A stretch of DNA of 64,000 nucleotides from Catellatospora methionotrophica (GTDB taxonomy: Bacteria; Actinomycetota; Actinomycetes; Mycobacteriales; Micromonosporaceae). Both the position numbers and the translations under genes were made by a program. The number at the start of each line of letters is the position of its first letter. The first letter of the stretch is position 1. The notes beneath the pieces are model-generated. The model had not been told where the DNA came from, searched no databases, and saw nothing but the letters and a program-made list of their open reading frames with translations. Shown here one piece after another: positions 29,548 through 38,238 of the stretch. The DNA is taken from positions 1 through 64,000 of the forward strand of contig NZ_JAAOTJ010000025.1 in assembly GCF_011297335.1 (NCBI RefSeq). The letters run 5' to 3'.

Positions 29548-31557
29548 GTGTGTGGACTTTTGGCCTTTTTCAGTAGTCAGGGCACGGTTGATGCGTACTC
29601 GGGCCCCCTTCGCGAGGCCCTGGAACGGCTGCACCACCGGGGTCCCGACGACACCGGGCTGGACGTCGTCGACACCGACGCGATCTTCGCGCACAAGCGG
29701 CTGGCGATCATCGACGTCGAGTTCTCCAAGGAGCCGCTGCCCTGGTCGCCGCCCGGCCCGGACAGCGCCGACTCGGCCGAGGCCCGCTACCTGCTCACCT
29801 TCAACGGGGAGATCTACAACTACCTGGAGTTGCGCCAGGAGCTGATCGACGAGCACGGCGCGAAGTTCGCCACCCAGGGTGACGGTGAGGTCATCGTGGC
29901 GGGATACCACTACTGGGGAGAGGCGGTCCTGGACCGGCTGCGGGGCATGTTCGCCTTCGTGATCTGGGACCGGCACGAGCGGCTGGCCTTCGGGGCGCGC
30001 GACGGGTTCGGCATCAAGCCCCTGCACTACCTGCAGACCGTCGACGGGCTGTTCCTGGCCAGCGAGAAGAAGGCGCTGCTCCCGTTCGCGCCCAGCGCCG
30101 CGGCGGGCAACGCGGGCATCGACCCCGTGCAGTTGTCGCACCTGCTGACCTTCCAGTACGTGCCGGAGCCGCACACGCTGCACCACGGCATCGAGCGCAT
30201 CGGCTCGGGGGAGTGCCTGACCTGGCGGCCCGGCCCGGTCGGCGAGCGCACCGGCGGGCAGCTGACCAAGCGCCGCTGGTTCCGGCCGGTGCTGCGCCCG
30301 CGGCTGTCGGTCGACGACCCGAAGCGGCTGTTCGCCCAGATCCACGAGACGCTGCGCGAGAGCGTACGGCTGCACATGCGCTCCGACGTGCCCGTCGGCG
30401 CGTTCCTGTCCAGCGGCATCGACTCCACCGCTGTGGTCGCGCTGGCCCGCGAGTGGAATCCGAACATCCTGACCTTCACGGTCGGCTTCGACGTGCCCGG
30501 CTACTCCGAGATCGACGTGGCCCAGGAGTCGGCCCGGCACCTCGGCGTCACCACGATCCCGACCAAGATCGGCGCGAAGGAGATGATGGAGGCGCTGCCG
30601 CGCATCGTCTGGCACCTCGACGACCCGGTCGCCGACCCGTCCCTGGTCCCGCTCTACCACGTCGCGCAGACCGCCGCGAAGCACGTCACCGTGGTGCTGT
30701 CGGGTGAGGGCGCGGACGAGTTCTTCGGCGGATACGGCATCTACCGCGAGCCGCTGTCGCTGGCCCCGCTGACCGGGCTGCCGCACTCGTTCCAGCGCGG
30801 CCTGCGCGCCATCTCCAAGGCGATCCCGCGCGGCATGCGCGGCAAGAGCTACCTGGAGCGCGGCACCACCCCGCTGACCGAGCGGTTCAGCGGCAACTCG
30901 CGCATCTTCACCGACGACGCCGAGATCCGCCGCCTGCTGCGCCGCCGCGAGTCGCTCGACGCCCGCTTCACCGACGTGACCGCCCCGCTGTACGCCGAAG
31001 CGGCCGCCGACGGCCTCGACGACGTGGCCACCATGCAGTACGTCGACATCCACACCTGGCTGCGCGGCGACGTGCTGGTCAAGGCCGACCGCATGTCCAT
31101 GGCGCACTCGCTGGAACTGCGGGTGCCGTTCCTGGACCGCGAGGTCTTCGCCGTCGCGTCGAAGATCCCGCTGGAGCTGAAGGTGCCGCCGCGCTCCCAC
31201 GCGACGAAGTACGCCATGCGCCGGGCCCTGGAACAGGTCGTGCCGCCCGCCATCGTGAACCGGCCGAAGCTGGGCTTCCCGACCCCGACCCGGGTCTGGC
31301 TGGCCGGCGAGATGTACGACTGGGCCCGCGAGATCCTGCACACCTCCGGCGCCGACGACCTGCTCGACCTGTCCTATGTCGACGGCCTGCTCAAGGAGCA
31401 CCGGGCCGGGGGCGCGGACAACTCCCGCAAGATCTGGACGGTGCTCGTCTTCTGCGTCTGGCACTCCATCTTCGTGGCCCGCACGCTCGATCCGGGCGTC
31501 GGCCGCAACGAGTCCGCCCTGCTGACGAAACCCGTCGTCGGCTCCATGGTTTCCTAA
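29548..31557 (+). CDS. asnB: Asparagine synthase (glutamine-hydrolysing)
   Basis: 669 aa from the GTG at 29548. This start is chosen because the second codon is Cys (VCGLLAFFSS), the class II amidotransferase nucleophile that must become the mature N-terminus. The glutaminase domain (to ~residue 210) shows FNGEIYNY and the GDGEV stretch; the synthetase domain carries the ATP-binding SSGIDSTAVV motif near residue 290 and SGEGADEFFGGYGIY. It makes asparagine from aspartate and glutamine using ATP, or amidates a related substrate. No clear Shine-Dalgarno is seen, so it may be leaderless. Confidence 0.9.
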   Translation: MCGLLAFFSSQGTVDAYSGPLREALERLHHRGPDDTGLDVVDTDAIFAHKRLAIIDVEFSKEPLPWSPPGPDSADSAEARYLLTFNGEIYNYLELRQELIDEHGAKFATQGDGEVIVAGYHYWGEAVLDRLRGMFAFVIWDRHERLAFGARDGFGIKPLHYLQTVDGLFLASEKKALLPFAPSAAAGNAGIDPVQLSHLLTFQYVPEPHTLHHGIERIGSGECLTWRPGPVGERTGGQLTKRRWFRPVLRPRLSVDDPKRLFAQIHETLRESVRLHMRSDVPVGAFLSSGIDSTAVVALAREWNPNILTFTVGFDVPGYSEIDVAQESARHLGVTTIPTKIGAKEMMEALPRIVWHLDDPVADPSLVPLYHVAQTAAKHVTVVLSGEGADEFFGGYGIYREPLSLAPLTGLPHSFQRGLRAISKAIPRGMRGKSYLERGTTPLTERFSGNSRIFTDDAEIRRLLRRRESLDARFTDVTAPLYAEAAADGLDDVATMQYVDIHTWLRGDVLVKADRMSMAHSLELRVPFLDREVFAVASKIPLELKVPPRSHATKYAMRRALEQVVPPAIVNRPKLGFPTPTRVWLAGEMYDWAREILHTSGADDLLDLSYVDGLLKEHRAGGADNSRKIWTVLVFCVWHSIFVARTLDPGVGRNESALLTKPVVGSMVS

Positions 31558-31675
31558 CCGTCACCGTAGTGACATGCTGACTCTGACAACAGACGCCGCG
31601 CACGCGTCCGCACTGTCACACCGTCCAGGTGCGACACCGCAGGCCGCGACCGGTGGAACCGTCAGGGGAGGCGGG

Positions 31676-32161
31676 ATGGCGCAGCCGGTCCTGGTGGAAG
31701 TCTCGTCCCTGCTCAGACCAGATGCTCTGGTCGCCGCCCGGGGGCTCTGGCGCGCGCCGGGCCCCCCTCGGCTGCTGCACGCCGACATCGCGGGCCTGCC
31801 CGACAGTGCGGTGCCCTGGCTGTGGGAGGTGGCGGAGGAGTTCGGCCGCGACGCCGACCTGACCGTGCTGAGCGGCGCCGACGTGGTCCGCAGGCACGGG
31901 CCGGTCCCGCCGCTGCGGCCCGCCCGGCGGCTGCGTGCTCTGGGCCGTGGCGCGGTGCTGCTGGTGTGCGGCCCGGCGGTGTCGATCCTGATCTGCGACG
32001 ACCCGGACGGCAGGCCCCGCGCCGACGGTCCGAATGACGTCGTGATCGGACTGCCGGTCACGCCGACGTTACCGAACCTGCAGGCCGCGCTGGGTTCCGG
32101 CGGTGTGCCGTGGGACGCACCGGGCTGGTTGGATCTAGCGAATCACGCCGCCGCGGCCTAA
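31676..32161 (+). CDS. Conserved hypothetical, 161 aa
   Basis: Starts at the ATG at 31676, which follows AGGGGAGGCGGG; an in-frame ATG at 31574 lacks a ribosome binding site. The protein is a compact alpha/beta domain without membrane segment: MAQPVLVEVSSLLRPDALVA, a central VLSGADVVRRHGPVPPLRPA and a hydrophobic strand GRGAVLLVCGPAVSILICDD. It ends in Ala repeats. I do not recognise the family. The next gene starts nine bases after its stop, so the three genes to 33200 look like one operon. Confidence 0.65.
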   Translation: MAQPVLVEVSSLLRPDALVAARGLWRAPGPPRLLHADIAGLPDSAVPWLWEVAEEFGRDADLTVLSGADVVRRHGPVPPLRPARRLRALGRGAVLLVCGPAVSILICDDPDGRPRADGPNDVVIGLPVTPTLPNLQAALGSGGVPWDAPGWLDLANHAAAA

Positions 32162-32170
32162 GGTGCCTTA

Positions 32171-32626
32171 GTGCCCCACGTACCAGACACGGACAACGAC
32201 GACACCTCACCCGAAGGCCTCTTCGCCGTGCTGCGCCACGCGGTGCTCGACGGCCCCGGTTCGACGCCGTCGCGGGTGCGCCACGTCGTCGCCCACGCCA
32301 AGCTCGACGAGGTCTCCCACGAGCTGCGCGGCTACGTCGACACGATGCGCGAGCACGCCTGGAGCAGCACCGACGAGCAGGTCCGCGACCTGCTGACCGT
32401 GGGCTGGTCCGAGGACCAGGTGTACGAGCTGACCGTGGCCGTGGCGCTGGGCGCCGGGCAGCGGCGGCTGGACGCCGGGCTCGCCGCGATCACGCGGGCG
32501 CGGACCCGGTCGGCCGACGAGGCCACGGTCCCGGTCGTCGTGCCCGCCCAGCCGGCCGCGCCCCAGCCGGCCGCGCCCCGGCCGGACAGCCTGCGGGCGG
32601 AGGTGGCGCGGCATGCGGCTGCCTAG
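32171..32626 (+). CDS. CMD/AhpD-like accessory protein, 151 aa
   Basis: A GTG-started helical protein. The segment DEVSHELRGYVDTMREHAWS is followed by LLTVGWSEDQVYELTVAVAL, a pattern like the helical half of carboxymuconolactone decarboxylase/AhpD proteins but without the CxxC thiols. The tail is Pro/Ala repeats (VVPAQPAAPQPAAPRPDS). Its end overlaps the start of the next gene by 14 bases, suggesting coupled translation and possibly a complex of the two products. Confidence 0.65.
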   Translation: MPHVPDTDNDDTSPEGLFAVLRHAVLDGPGSTPSRVRHVVAHAKLDEVSHELRGYVDTMREHAWSSTDEQVRDLLTVGWSEDQVYELTVAVALGAGQRRLDAGLAAITRARTRSADEATVPVVVPAQPAAPQPAAPRPDSLRAEVARHAAA

Positions 32627-33200
32627 CCTGAGCCGTTCCTGGCGCTTCAGCGACCGGGTCAAACTCAAGATGATCCGGCTCGCCAGCGGCCGCCCGCCCG
32701 CCGACATCCTCAAGATCCTGCACTACCGCCGGGAGTTCTTCGGCGAGCCGTTCAGCGCCTGGGTGCACCAGGTGCTGCGCGGCCCGTCCGAGTGGAGCAT
32801 CGCCGAGCGGGAGCTGATGGCGACCTTCGTGTCGCACCTCAACCAGTGCCGCTTCTGCGAGGGCAGCCACGGCGCGATCGTCGACGCGACGCTCGGGCGC
32901 GAACTGACCGCCGCGGTGCTGGCCGACTGGCGCACCGCACCGCTGCGGCCCGCGCTGCGGGCGGCGCTGGCGCTGCTGGAGCCGCTGACCCTGCGCCCCG
33001 GCGACGTCGGCCCCGAGTTGGTCGAGGCGGCCTACGCGGCCGGCGTCACCGAGCAGGGTGCACGCGACGTCGTGCACATCTGCGCGATCTTCTGCACCAT
33101 CAACCGGGTCGCCGACGCGGTCGACTTCGCGATCCCGGACGACAAGGGCTTCCAGGGCGACGCCTACCAGCTGCTCAAGCGCGGTTACGCGATCGGCTGA
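32613..33200 (+). CDS. Carboxymuconolactone decarboxylase/AhpD-like protein
   Basis: 195 aa. The AhpD-type thiol motif is present: SHLNQCRFCEGSHGAIV (Cys-x-x-Cys followed by His), with the upstream helix WSIAERELMATFV typical of peroxidase-linked proteins of this family. These proteins use the cysteine pair to reduce peroxides or act as decarboxylases. It overlaps the preceding gene by 14 bases and is 2 bases from the convergent MBL gene stop. Substrate unknown. Confidence 0.85.
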   Translation: MRLPSLSRSWRFSDRVKLKMIRLASGRPPADILKILHYRREFFGEPFSAWVHQVLRGPSEWSIAERELMATFVSHLNQCRFCEGSHGAIVDATLGRELTAAVLADWRTAPLRPALRAALALLEPLTLRPGDVGPELVEAAYAAGVTEQGARDVVHICAIFCTINRVADAVDFAIPDDKGFQGDAYQLLKRGYAIG

Positions 33201-33202
33201 GC

Positions 33203-34054
33203 TCAGCCGATCGTGTTCGGCGTGGCCGCGTCCAGCTGGGCGTAGCCGCGCCGGACCGCGTGCTCGGCCTCGCGCAGCCCGGCCTCGCCCCAGCGGGCCA
33301 GCGAACTGGCAGCGGCCACCTTCGCCACGTCGCCGCCGTCGCGGTGCGCCTCGCGGATCAGCCAGTCCAGGGCGGCCAGCTCGTCATGGGCCATGGTCAG
33401 GAATTCGAGGTCGACGGGCTCACCGTGGCCCGGCACCACCACCGTGTCCGGCCCGACCGTACGCGCCAGCGCGCGCAGCGTCTCCGGCCAGTCCAGCGGG
33501 TACGCGTCGGCGAACCCCGGCGGGGCGCCCTCCTCGACCAGGTCACCGGCGACCAGCACGTCGTCGACGCGTACCACCAGGTCACCGGCGGTGTGGCCGC
33601 GGCCGTGCCAGGCCAGGCTCACCTGGCGGCCGCCGATGTCGATCAGTTCCTCGCGCTCCACCGGGCTGTCCGGCGCGCGCAGCGTCACCCGGCCCAGCTC
33701 CCGGGCGACGTGCTCGTCGTCGGCGAGCAGTTCCTGTTCCCAGGCGCGCTGCCACTGGCGGCCGTGCTCGCGTAGCTCGCGTACGCACTCGCGGTGCCCC
33801 CAGATCGGGGTCGCCGGCCCGGCCAGCGTCGCGTTGCCGAAGCAGTGGTCGAAGTGGAAGTGCGTGTTCACGATGCCCAGCGGCTTGGCGGTCACCCGCA
33901 GCACGGCTTCGGCCAGTTCCCGGGCCTGGGCCTCGGTGGACAGCGTGTCCACCAGCAGCGCGCCGGTCTCACCGGTGATCAGCGTGCAGTTGACCCGCAG
34001 GTACGGGTACACCAGCACGAACACCCCGTCGGCGAGCTCGGTGAACTCCGTCAT
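33203..34054 (-). CDS. MBL fold metallo-hydrolase
   Basis: A 283-aa metallo-beta-lactamase fold protein. The zinc motif NTHFHFDHCFGN (HxHxDH) is clear near residue 62-73, followed by further His and Asp ligands in LAWHGRGHTAGDLVVRVDDV and VPGHGEPV. It may hydrolyse thioesters or lactones. Its start overlaps the stop of the hotdog thioesterase gene (ATGA), so the two are coupled and may share a thioester substrate. Confidence 0.88.
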   Translation of the reverse strand: MTEFTELADGVFVLVYPYLRVNCTLITGETGALLVDTLSTEAQARELAEAVLRVTAKPLGIVNTHFHFDHCFGNATLAGPATPIWGHRECVRELREHGRQWQRAWEQELLADDEHVARELGRVTLRAPDSPVEREELIDIGGRQVSLAWHGRGHTAGDLVVRVDDVLVAGDLVEEGAPPGFADAYPLDWPETLRALARTVGPDTVVVPGHGEPVDLEFLTMAHDELAALDWLIREAHRDGGDVAKVAAASSLARWGEAGLREAEHAVRRGYAQLDAATPNTIG

Positions 34055-34437
34055 GCCCCCGTCGCCTTCTCCACGAAGCGGTGCCGGTCCACCAGCACCC
34101 GCTCCACCCGACCCTCCGCCGCCACCGCCTCGCCGTCGCGCACGGTCACCTCGAAGGTGAGCTTGCGGCCGTCGACCTTGGTCAGCAGCGCCTCCGCCAC
34201 CACGGTACGGCCTACCGGCGTCGGCGACCGGTGATCCAGCTCGACACGCGTCCCGACCGTGGTCTGCCCGGATTCCAGCACCCGCGCGGTCGCCGCGACC
34301 GTGGCCGCCTCCACCAGCGCGACCACCCGCGGCGTGCCGAGCACGCCGACGTCACCCGAGCCGAGCGCCTGCGCCGTGTCCGCGTCACTCACCGTCAACT
34401 GCACCTTCGCCGTCAGGCCTGCCGTGAGCTGCTGCAT
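34051..34437 (-). CDS. Hotdog-fold thioesterase, FlK-like
   Basis: 128 aa from the ATG at 34437. The sequence fits the small hotdog thioesterase fold: GDVGVLGTPRVVALVEAATV forms the central helix with a Glu, then RVELDHRSPTPVGRTVVAEA. The stop overlaps the MBL gene start. Likely a CoA-thioesterase of unknown specificity; a FlK-type fluoroacetyl-CoA activity cannot be claimed. Confidence 0.75.
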   Translation of the reverse strand: MQQLTAGLTAKVQLTVSDADTAQALGSGDVGVLGTPRVVALVEAATVAATARVLESGQTTVGTRVELDHRSPTPVGRTVVAEALLTKVDGRKLTFEVTVRDGEAVAAEGRVERVLVDRHRFVEKATGA

Positions 34438-34542
34438 GCGCCACAGCCTAGGCGCACATCCGGCCACCCGCACCCGCCCGGCTGGGGTCACCCGCCGGGG
34501 TGGCGTGCTCCGGCACGTACACATTGGAGGTGATCATGCCGG

Positions 34543-34707
34543 TCAGCGCCCCGCGACCCAATAGAGCTGCTTGTGTCCGCGGGCCTCCATCTCGGCGGCC
34601 AGCGCGTCGGCCTCCTCGCGGCTCTCGCACCGGCGGACCTCGTACCGGTTGCCGTTGTCGTCCTGCCGCCACACGACCCAGTGCGCCGGTCTGTCCTCAG
34701 CGGTCAT
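34543..34707 (-). CDS. SPOR-like small protein, 54 aa
   Basis: Tiny acidic/basic protein MTAEDRPAHWVVWRQDDNGN then RYEVRRCESREEADALAAEM, ending VAGR. The alternating strand-helix pattern (HWVVWRQ...RYEV, then EADALAAEM, then KQLYWVAG) resembles a single SPOR-type beta-alpha-beta unit. Common in Micromonosporaceae. It lies eight bases after the large PH-domain gene and may belong to its operon. Function unknown. Confidence 0.7.
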   Translation of the reverse strand: MTAEDRPAHWVVWRQDDNGNRYEVRRCESREEADALAAEMEARGHKQLYWVAGR

Positions 34708-34715
34708 CGGTCTCC

Positions 34716-36128
34716 TCACACGGCTAGGGCGCGGGCCGCGCGGGCTCGGGTGGTGAGCTCGTCGGCCCAGGTGAAGGCCTCGGCGAGCGGGCGGTGCGCC
34801 GCCGCGGCCGGGGTCGACCCGGCGACGTCGACGTACACCGTGGCCAGGCCGAGGCGACGCTGCCAGGGACCCTCGGTGACGCGCACGCTCTGGATCCGGG
34901 CGTACGGCACCACGGTCAGCTGGCGGGTCAGCAGGCCGTCGACGGTGGCGAACGCGTGCTCGGTCAGTCCCGCCGCCAGCACCCGGCGGCGCAGCGGAGC
35001 CAGCCAGCGGGCCTGGTCGGGCACCGGGGACAGGCGCAGCGCCGTGATGTCCAGGCCGGGCAGGGCCAGCGGGATGATCGCCCGCGCGGTGTCGACGGTC
35101 GCCACCGGCAGCAGCCGGTCGGTCTCGGCCCGGCTCTGCTGGCCGTCGGCGCTCACCGCGTTCTGTCCCGCGACGGCGAGGGTGACCCGCAGCCAGCCCT
35201 TGCCGCGCCAGAGCAGCGGCCAGGTCACCGCCAGCGACTGGATGCGCTGCGCGCCGACCACCTGGCTGCGCGTCTCCAGGAGCCCGTGCCGGATGCGCAG
35301 GCGCTCCTGCGCGGCCCGCCCGATCCGGAAGTTCCAGAAGTTGAGGATGCGCATCACGGGCGCGCCGATGGTGCCCGCGACCGCGGTGACCATGCTGGCG
35401 ACCGCGAAGACGCCGAAGTCGCTGTTGAAGGCCAGCTGGCCGACGATGTAGAGGACGGCCAGCGGGGTGAACATGACCGGCGGGGTCAGGAACTGGCTGA
35501 CCACCACGTCGTTGTTGTCGACCCGGTAGAGGTCGGGCTCCTCGGGCCGGGCCGCCTCGGGCGCGGCGGTCTCGGCGGCCGGGGCAGCGGTGCGGCTGGC
35601 CAGCGCCAGTAGGCGGGTACGCAGCGCGTCGGCCTCGGCCAGCGGCAGGAACGCCAGCGGGGCCTCCGCCTTGCCCGCACCGGCGACGTCCAGCTTCAGC
35701 TCGGCGAGCCGGGCCGGGCGGGCCAGCACCGGCTGCACCACCTCGATCGACTGGAGCCGCTCCAGCGGCACCGCGCGGGTGCGTCGGAACAGCACGCCCT
35801 CGTGGATGCGCAGCTCCCGGCCGACCACCTCGTAACCGGTGAAGCGCCAGGCGACGGCCGAGTAGAGCAGTACGAGCACCAGCAGGCCGAGCAGCACCAG
35901 GGCGTACCTGTCCGCCCCGAGGTTCTGCAGGCCGCGCCACGAAACGGCGGCGACGACCAGGAAAAGCGTGCGCACGCTCTTCAGCACAGGGCTGAGCGGG
36001 TGCAGCCGCTGTCGCCCGAGCACCGGCTGCCCCGGCCCGACGACCGGGGCGTGCGGAGGCTCAGCGATGGCGGGCTGCTCCGGCCCGGCGGGCGCCGGAG
36101 GATCAGGCGGTGTCGCAGGTGTGGTCAC
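34716..36128 (-). CDS. PH-domain membrane protein (YdbT-type, three PH repeats)
   Basis: 470 aa from the GTG at 36128, whose TGA-overlap with the preceding gene (GTGA at 36125-36128) indicates coupling. Two membrane spans follow a Pro-rich N-terminus (LFLVVAAVSW and LVLLGLLVLVLLYSAVAW), and bacterial PH domains (bPH2) recur: YEVVGRELRIHEGVLFRRTR, then RIRHGLLETRSQVVGAQRIQ, then LLTRQLTVVPYARIQSVRVT. The repeat of the arginine-aromatic core is the bPH2 signature. Role in membrane homeostasis is inferred from the family. Confidence 0.85.
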   Translation of the reverse strand: MTTPATPPDPPAPAGPEQPAIAEPPHAPVVGPGQPVLGRQRLHPLSPVLKSVRTLFLVVAAVSWRGLQNLGADRYALVLLGLLVLVLLYSAVAWRFTGYEVVGRELRIHEGVLFRRTRAVPLERLQSIEVVQPVLARPARLAELKLDVAGAGKAEAPLAFLPLAEADALRTRLLALASRTAAPAAETAAPEAARPEEPDLYRVDNNDVVVSQFLTPPVMFTPLAVLYIVGQLAFNSDFGVFAVASMVTAVAGTIGAPVMRILNFWNFRIGRAAQERLRIRHGLLETRSQVVGAQRIQSLAVTWPLLWRGKGWLRVTLAVAGQNAVSADGQQSRAETDRLLPVATVDTARAIIPLALPGLDITALRLSPVPDQARWLAPLRRRVLAAGLTEHAFATVDGLLTRQLTVVPYARIQSVRVTEGPWQRRLGLATVYVDVAGSTPAAAAHRPLAEAFTWADELTTRARAARALAV

Positions 36129-36667
36129 AGGCCCTCACCGGCGTCCTCGCCGAGCGCCGCGAGCCGGTCGCGCAGGCGGGCGGCCTCGGCCGGCTCCAGG
36201 CCGGGGATGGTCGCGTCGGAGGCCGCGGCGGCGGTGTGCAGCTGCACGGTGGCCAGGCCGAAGGCGCGTTCCAGCGGCCCGGCGACGACGTCGACGAACT
36301 GCATGCGGGCGTACGGGACGATGGACAGGTGCCGGACCATGCGGCCGTGCCGGACCAGCAGGTCGCGCTCGCGCTCGGCGTAGCCGTAGGAGCGGGCGGC
36401 GCGCACCCCGACCACGCCGCGCACCACGGTGAACGCGAGCACCACGACGCCCGCCGACACGGCCCACCAGGAACCGGTGAGGAACCAGAGCACCGCGCAG
36501 ACGGCGAGCATCACGGCGGTGCTGATGGCGATCCTGGTCAGTTCCAGGCCCACCAGCCGGGCCGAGACGGGACGCCAGGTGACCTCGCCCGGCCAGGGGT
36601 CGAGGGCGCTGCGCGCGGGGTCGGCCGACGCGGTGTGCAGGACTGCTTCGGGGCGCGGCTCGGTCAC
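36125..36667 (-). CDS. PH-domain membrane protein, YdbS-like, 180 aa
   Basis: Shorter partner of the next gene. Two hydrophobic spans in the middle (ISTAVMLAVCAVLWFLTG and WWAVSAGVVVLAFTVVRG) precede one bPH2 domain: ERDLLVRHGRMVRHLSIVPY then ARMQFVDVVAGPLERAF. The YdbS/YdbT pair is a common two-gene unit. The stop overlaps the GTG of the longer partner. Confidence 0.85.
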   Translation of the reverse strand: MTEPRPEAVLHTASADPARSALDPWPGEVTWRPVSARLVGLELTRIAISTAVMLAVCAVLWFLTGSWWAVSAGVVVLAFTVVRGVVGVRAARSYGYAERERDLLVRHGRMVRHLSIVPYARMQFVDVVAGPLERAFGLATVQLHTAAAASDATIPGLEPAEAARLRDRLAALGEDAGEGL

Positions 36668-36684
36668 GTTCCGACGATAGACGA

Positions 36685-36885
36685 TCAGGCCACGGGCAGC
36701 GTCTCGCGCAGGAAGCCCCGCGCGGACAGGAAGTCGGCCAGGGTCTGGCGGTGCTCGCCGCAGGCGAGCCAGGTCTTGCGCCGCTCGGGATCGTGCAGCT
36801 TGGGGTTGTTCCAGCGCAGCTCCCAGACGGCTGCGGCACGGCAGCCCTTGCGCGAGCAGATCAGGGGAGCCCCGGCCTCTAACAC
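36685..36885 (-). CDS. Small zinc-ribbon-like protein, 66 aa
   Basis: A 66-aa protein with GTG start. Cysteine pairs are visible: CSRKGC (residues 10-15) and CGEH (~43-46), so a short zinc site is likely. The rest (RWNNPKLHDPERRKTWLAC) is rich in basic and aromatic residues. Actinobacterial homologues are often labelled by wrong names such as acetone carboxylase subunit. Function unknown; it could bind nucleic acid. Confidence 0.7.
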   Translation of the reverse strand: MLEAGAPLICSRKGCRAAAVWELRWNNPKLHDPERRKTWLACGEHRQTLADFLSARGFLRETLPVA

Positions 36886-37090
36886 GTGCTGGAGCCTACC
36901 GGGGCGGCGAAAAAGCCCGAGCTCGGCTCGGGCTGCGGTGGTGCTTGGCGTGCCGGGCGGCCACGGGGGAAGCCGCCCGGCAACGCACGAATATTAACCA
37001 CGCGCCGGGTGCGGAGGGAAGAGTGCGACGGCATCCGATCGGATGAAAACACTCGCCGTCGCGACCGGCCGAGCGCCCCTGATGGTTTCG

Positions 37091-37102
37091 CCGTAATTAC
37101 GG
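37091..37102. promoter_or_regulatory. CCGTAATTACGG palindrome upstream of moxR
   Basis: Perfect 12-bp palindrome, 74 bases before the moxR start, in an AT-richer segment (attatta near 36991 and aattac). It may be an operator for the MoxR operon; no regulator in this window matches. Confidence 0.3.
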
Positions 37103-37176
37103 CACTATGCCGCATAAGTCGGCTGTTCGTGCGAGGCTGGGGCAGGTCAGAACCCGTCGGTAATCGAGGAGCCGTG

Positions 37177-38238
37177 GTGCAGCCCATCACCTACGACAAC
37201 GCCGCCGGCCCCGAGCTCACGGGCCGCGCCGACGCCGCCCCCGCCACGGTCGTCACCCCCGCTCAGGACGCGACGCTGCTGGAGCGTGCGCTGTTCGAGG
37301 TCAAGAAGGTGATCGTCGGCCAGGATCGGCTGATCGAGCGCATGTTCGTGGCGCTGCTGGCGCGCGGGCACTGCCTGCTGGAGGGCGTGCCCGGGGTGGC
37401 CAAGACCCTGGCCGTGGAGACCCTGGCCACCGTCGTGGGCGGCACGTTCGCGCGGGTGCAGTTCACCCCCGACCTGGTGCCCGCCGACATCGTCGGCACC
37501 CGCATCTACCGCACCGGCAGCGAGACCTTCGACGTCGAGCTGGGCCCGGTGTTCGTCAACTTCCTGCTCACCGACGAGATCAACCGTGCGCCCGCCAAGG
37601 TGCAGTCGGCGCTGCTGGAGGTCATGGCCGAGCGGCACGTGTCGCTGGGCGGGGTCACCCACGCCGTGCCGGACCCGTTCCTGGTCATGGCCACCCAGAA
37701 CCCGATCGAGCAGGAAGGCGTGTACCCGCTGCCCGAGGCGCAGCGCGACCGCTTCCTGCTGAAGATCCTGGTGGGATATCCGACCGACACCGAGGAACGC
37801 GAGATCGTGTACCGGATGGGCGTCGCGCCGCCGCGCGCCGAGCCCGTGCTGTCCACCGAGACCCTGAAAGGCCTGCAGGAACGCGCCGACCAGGTGTTCG
37901 TCCACAATGCCCTGATCGACTACTCGGTCCGGCTGGTGCTGGCCACCCGCGCCCCGGCCGACCACGGCCTGCCCGACATCGCCCGGCTCATCCAGTACGG
38001 CGCGAGCCCACGGGCCTCGCTCGGCCTGGTCCGGGCCACCCGGGCGCTGGCGCTGCTGCGCGGCCGCGACTACGCGCTGCCGCAGGACGTGCTCGACATC
38101 GCCCCGGACATCCTGCGGCACCGGCTGGTGCTCAGCTACGACGCGCTGGCCGACGAGATCCCCGCTGACTACGTGGTGGGCCGGGTGCTGGCGGCGGTGC
38201 CGCTGCCCTCGGTCGCCCCGCGCCAGCAGGCGACATGA
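37177..38238 (+). CDS. MoxR family AAA+ ATPase
   Basis: 353 aa from the GTG at 37177, six bases after GAGGA; another GTG is directly upstream. Walker A is GVPGVAKT near residue 75, Walker B FLLTDEINRAPAK, sensor 1 VMATQNPIEQEGVYPLPEAQ, and the arginine-finger segment DRFLLKI. MoxR ATPases act as chaperones that assemble or insert metal cofactors or proteins with von Willebrand A partners. The gene starts a three-gene operon with DUF58 and VWA genes, all overlapping. Confidence 0.92.
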   Translation: MQPITYDNAAGPELTGRADAAPATVVTPAQDATLLERALFEVKKVIVGQDRLIERMFVALLARGHCLLEGVPGVAKTLAVETLATVVGGTFARVQFTPDLVPADIVGTRIYRTGSETFDVELGPVFVNFLLTDEINRAPAKVQSALLEVMAERHVSLGGVTHAVPDPFLVMATQNPIEQEGVYPLPEAQRDRFLLKILVGYPTDTEEREIVYRMGVAPPRAEPVLSTETLKGLQERADQVFVHNALIDYSVRLVLATRAPADHGLPDIARLIQYGASPRASLGLVRATRALALLRGRDYALPQDVLDIAPDILRHRLVLSYDALADEIPADYVVGRVLAAVPLPSVAPRQQAT

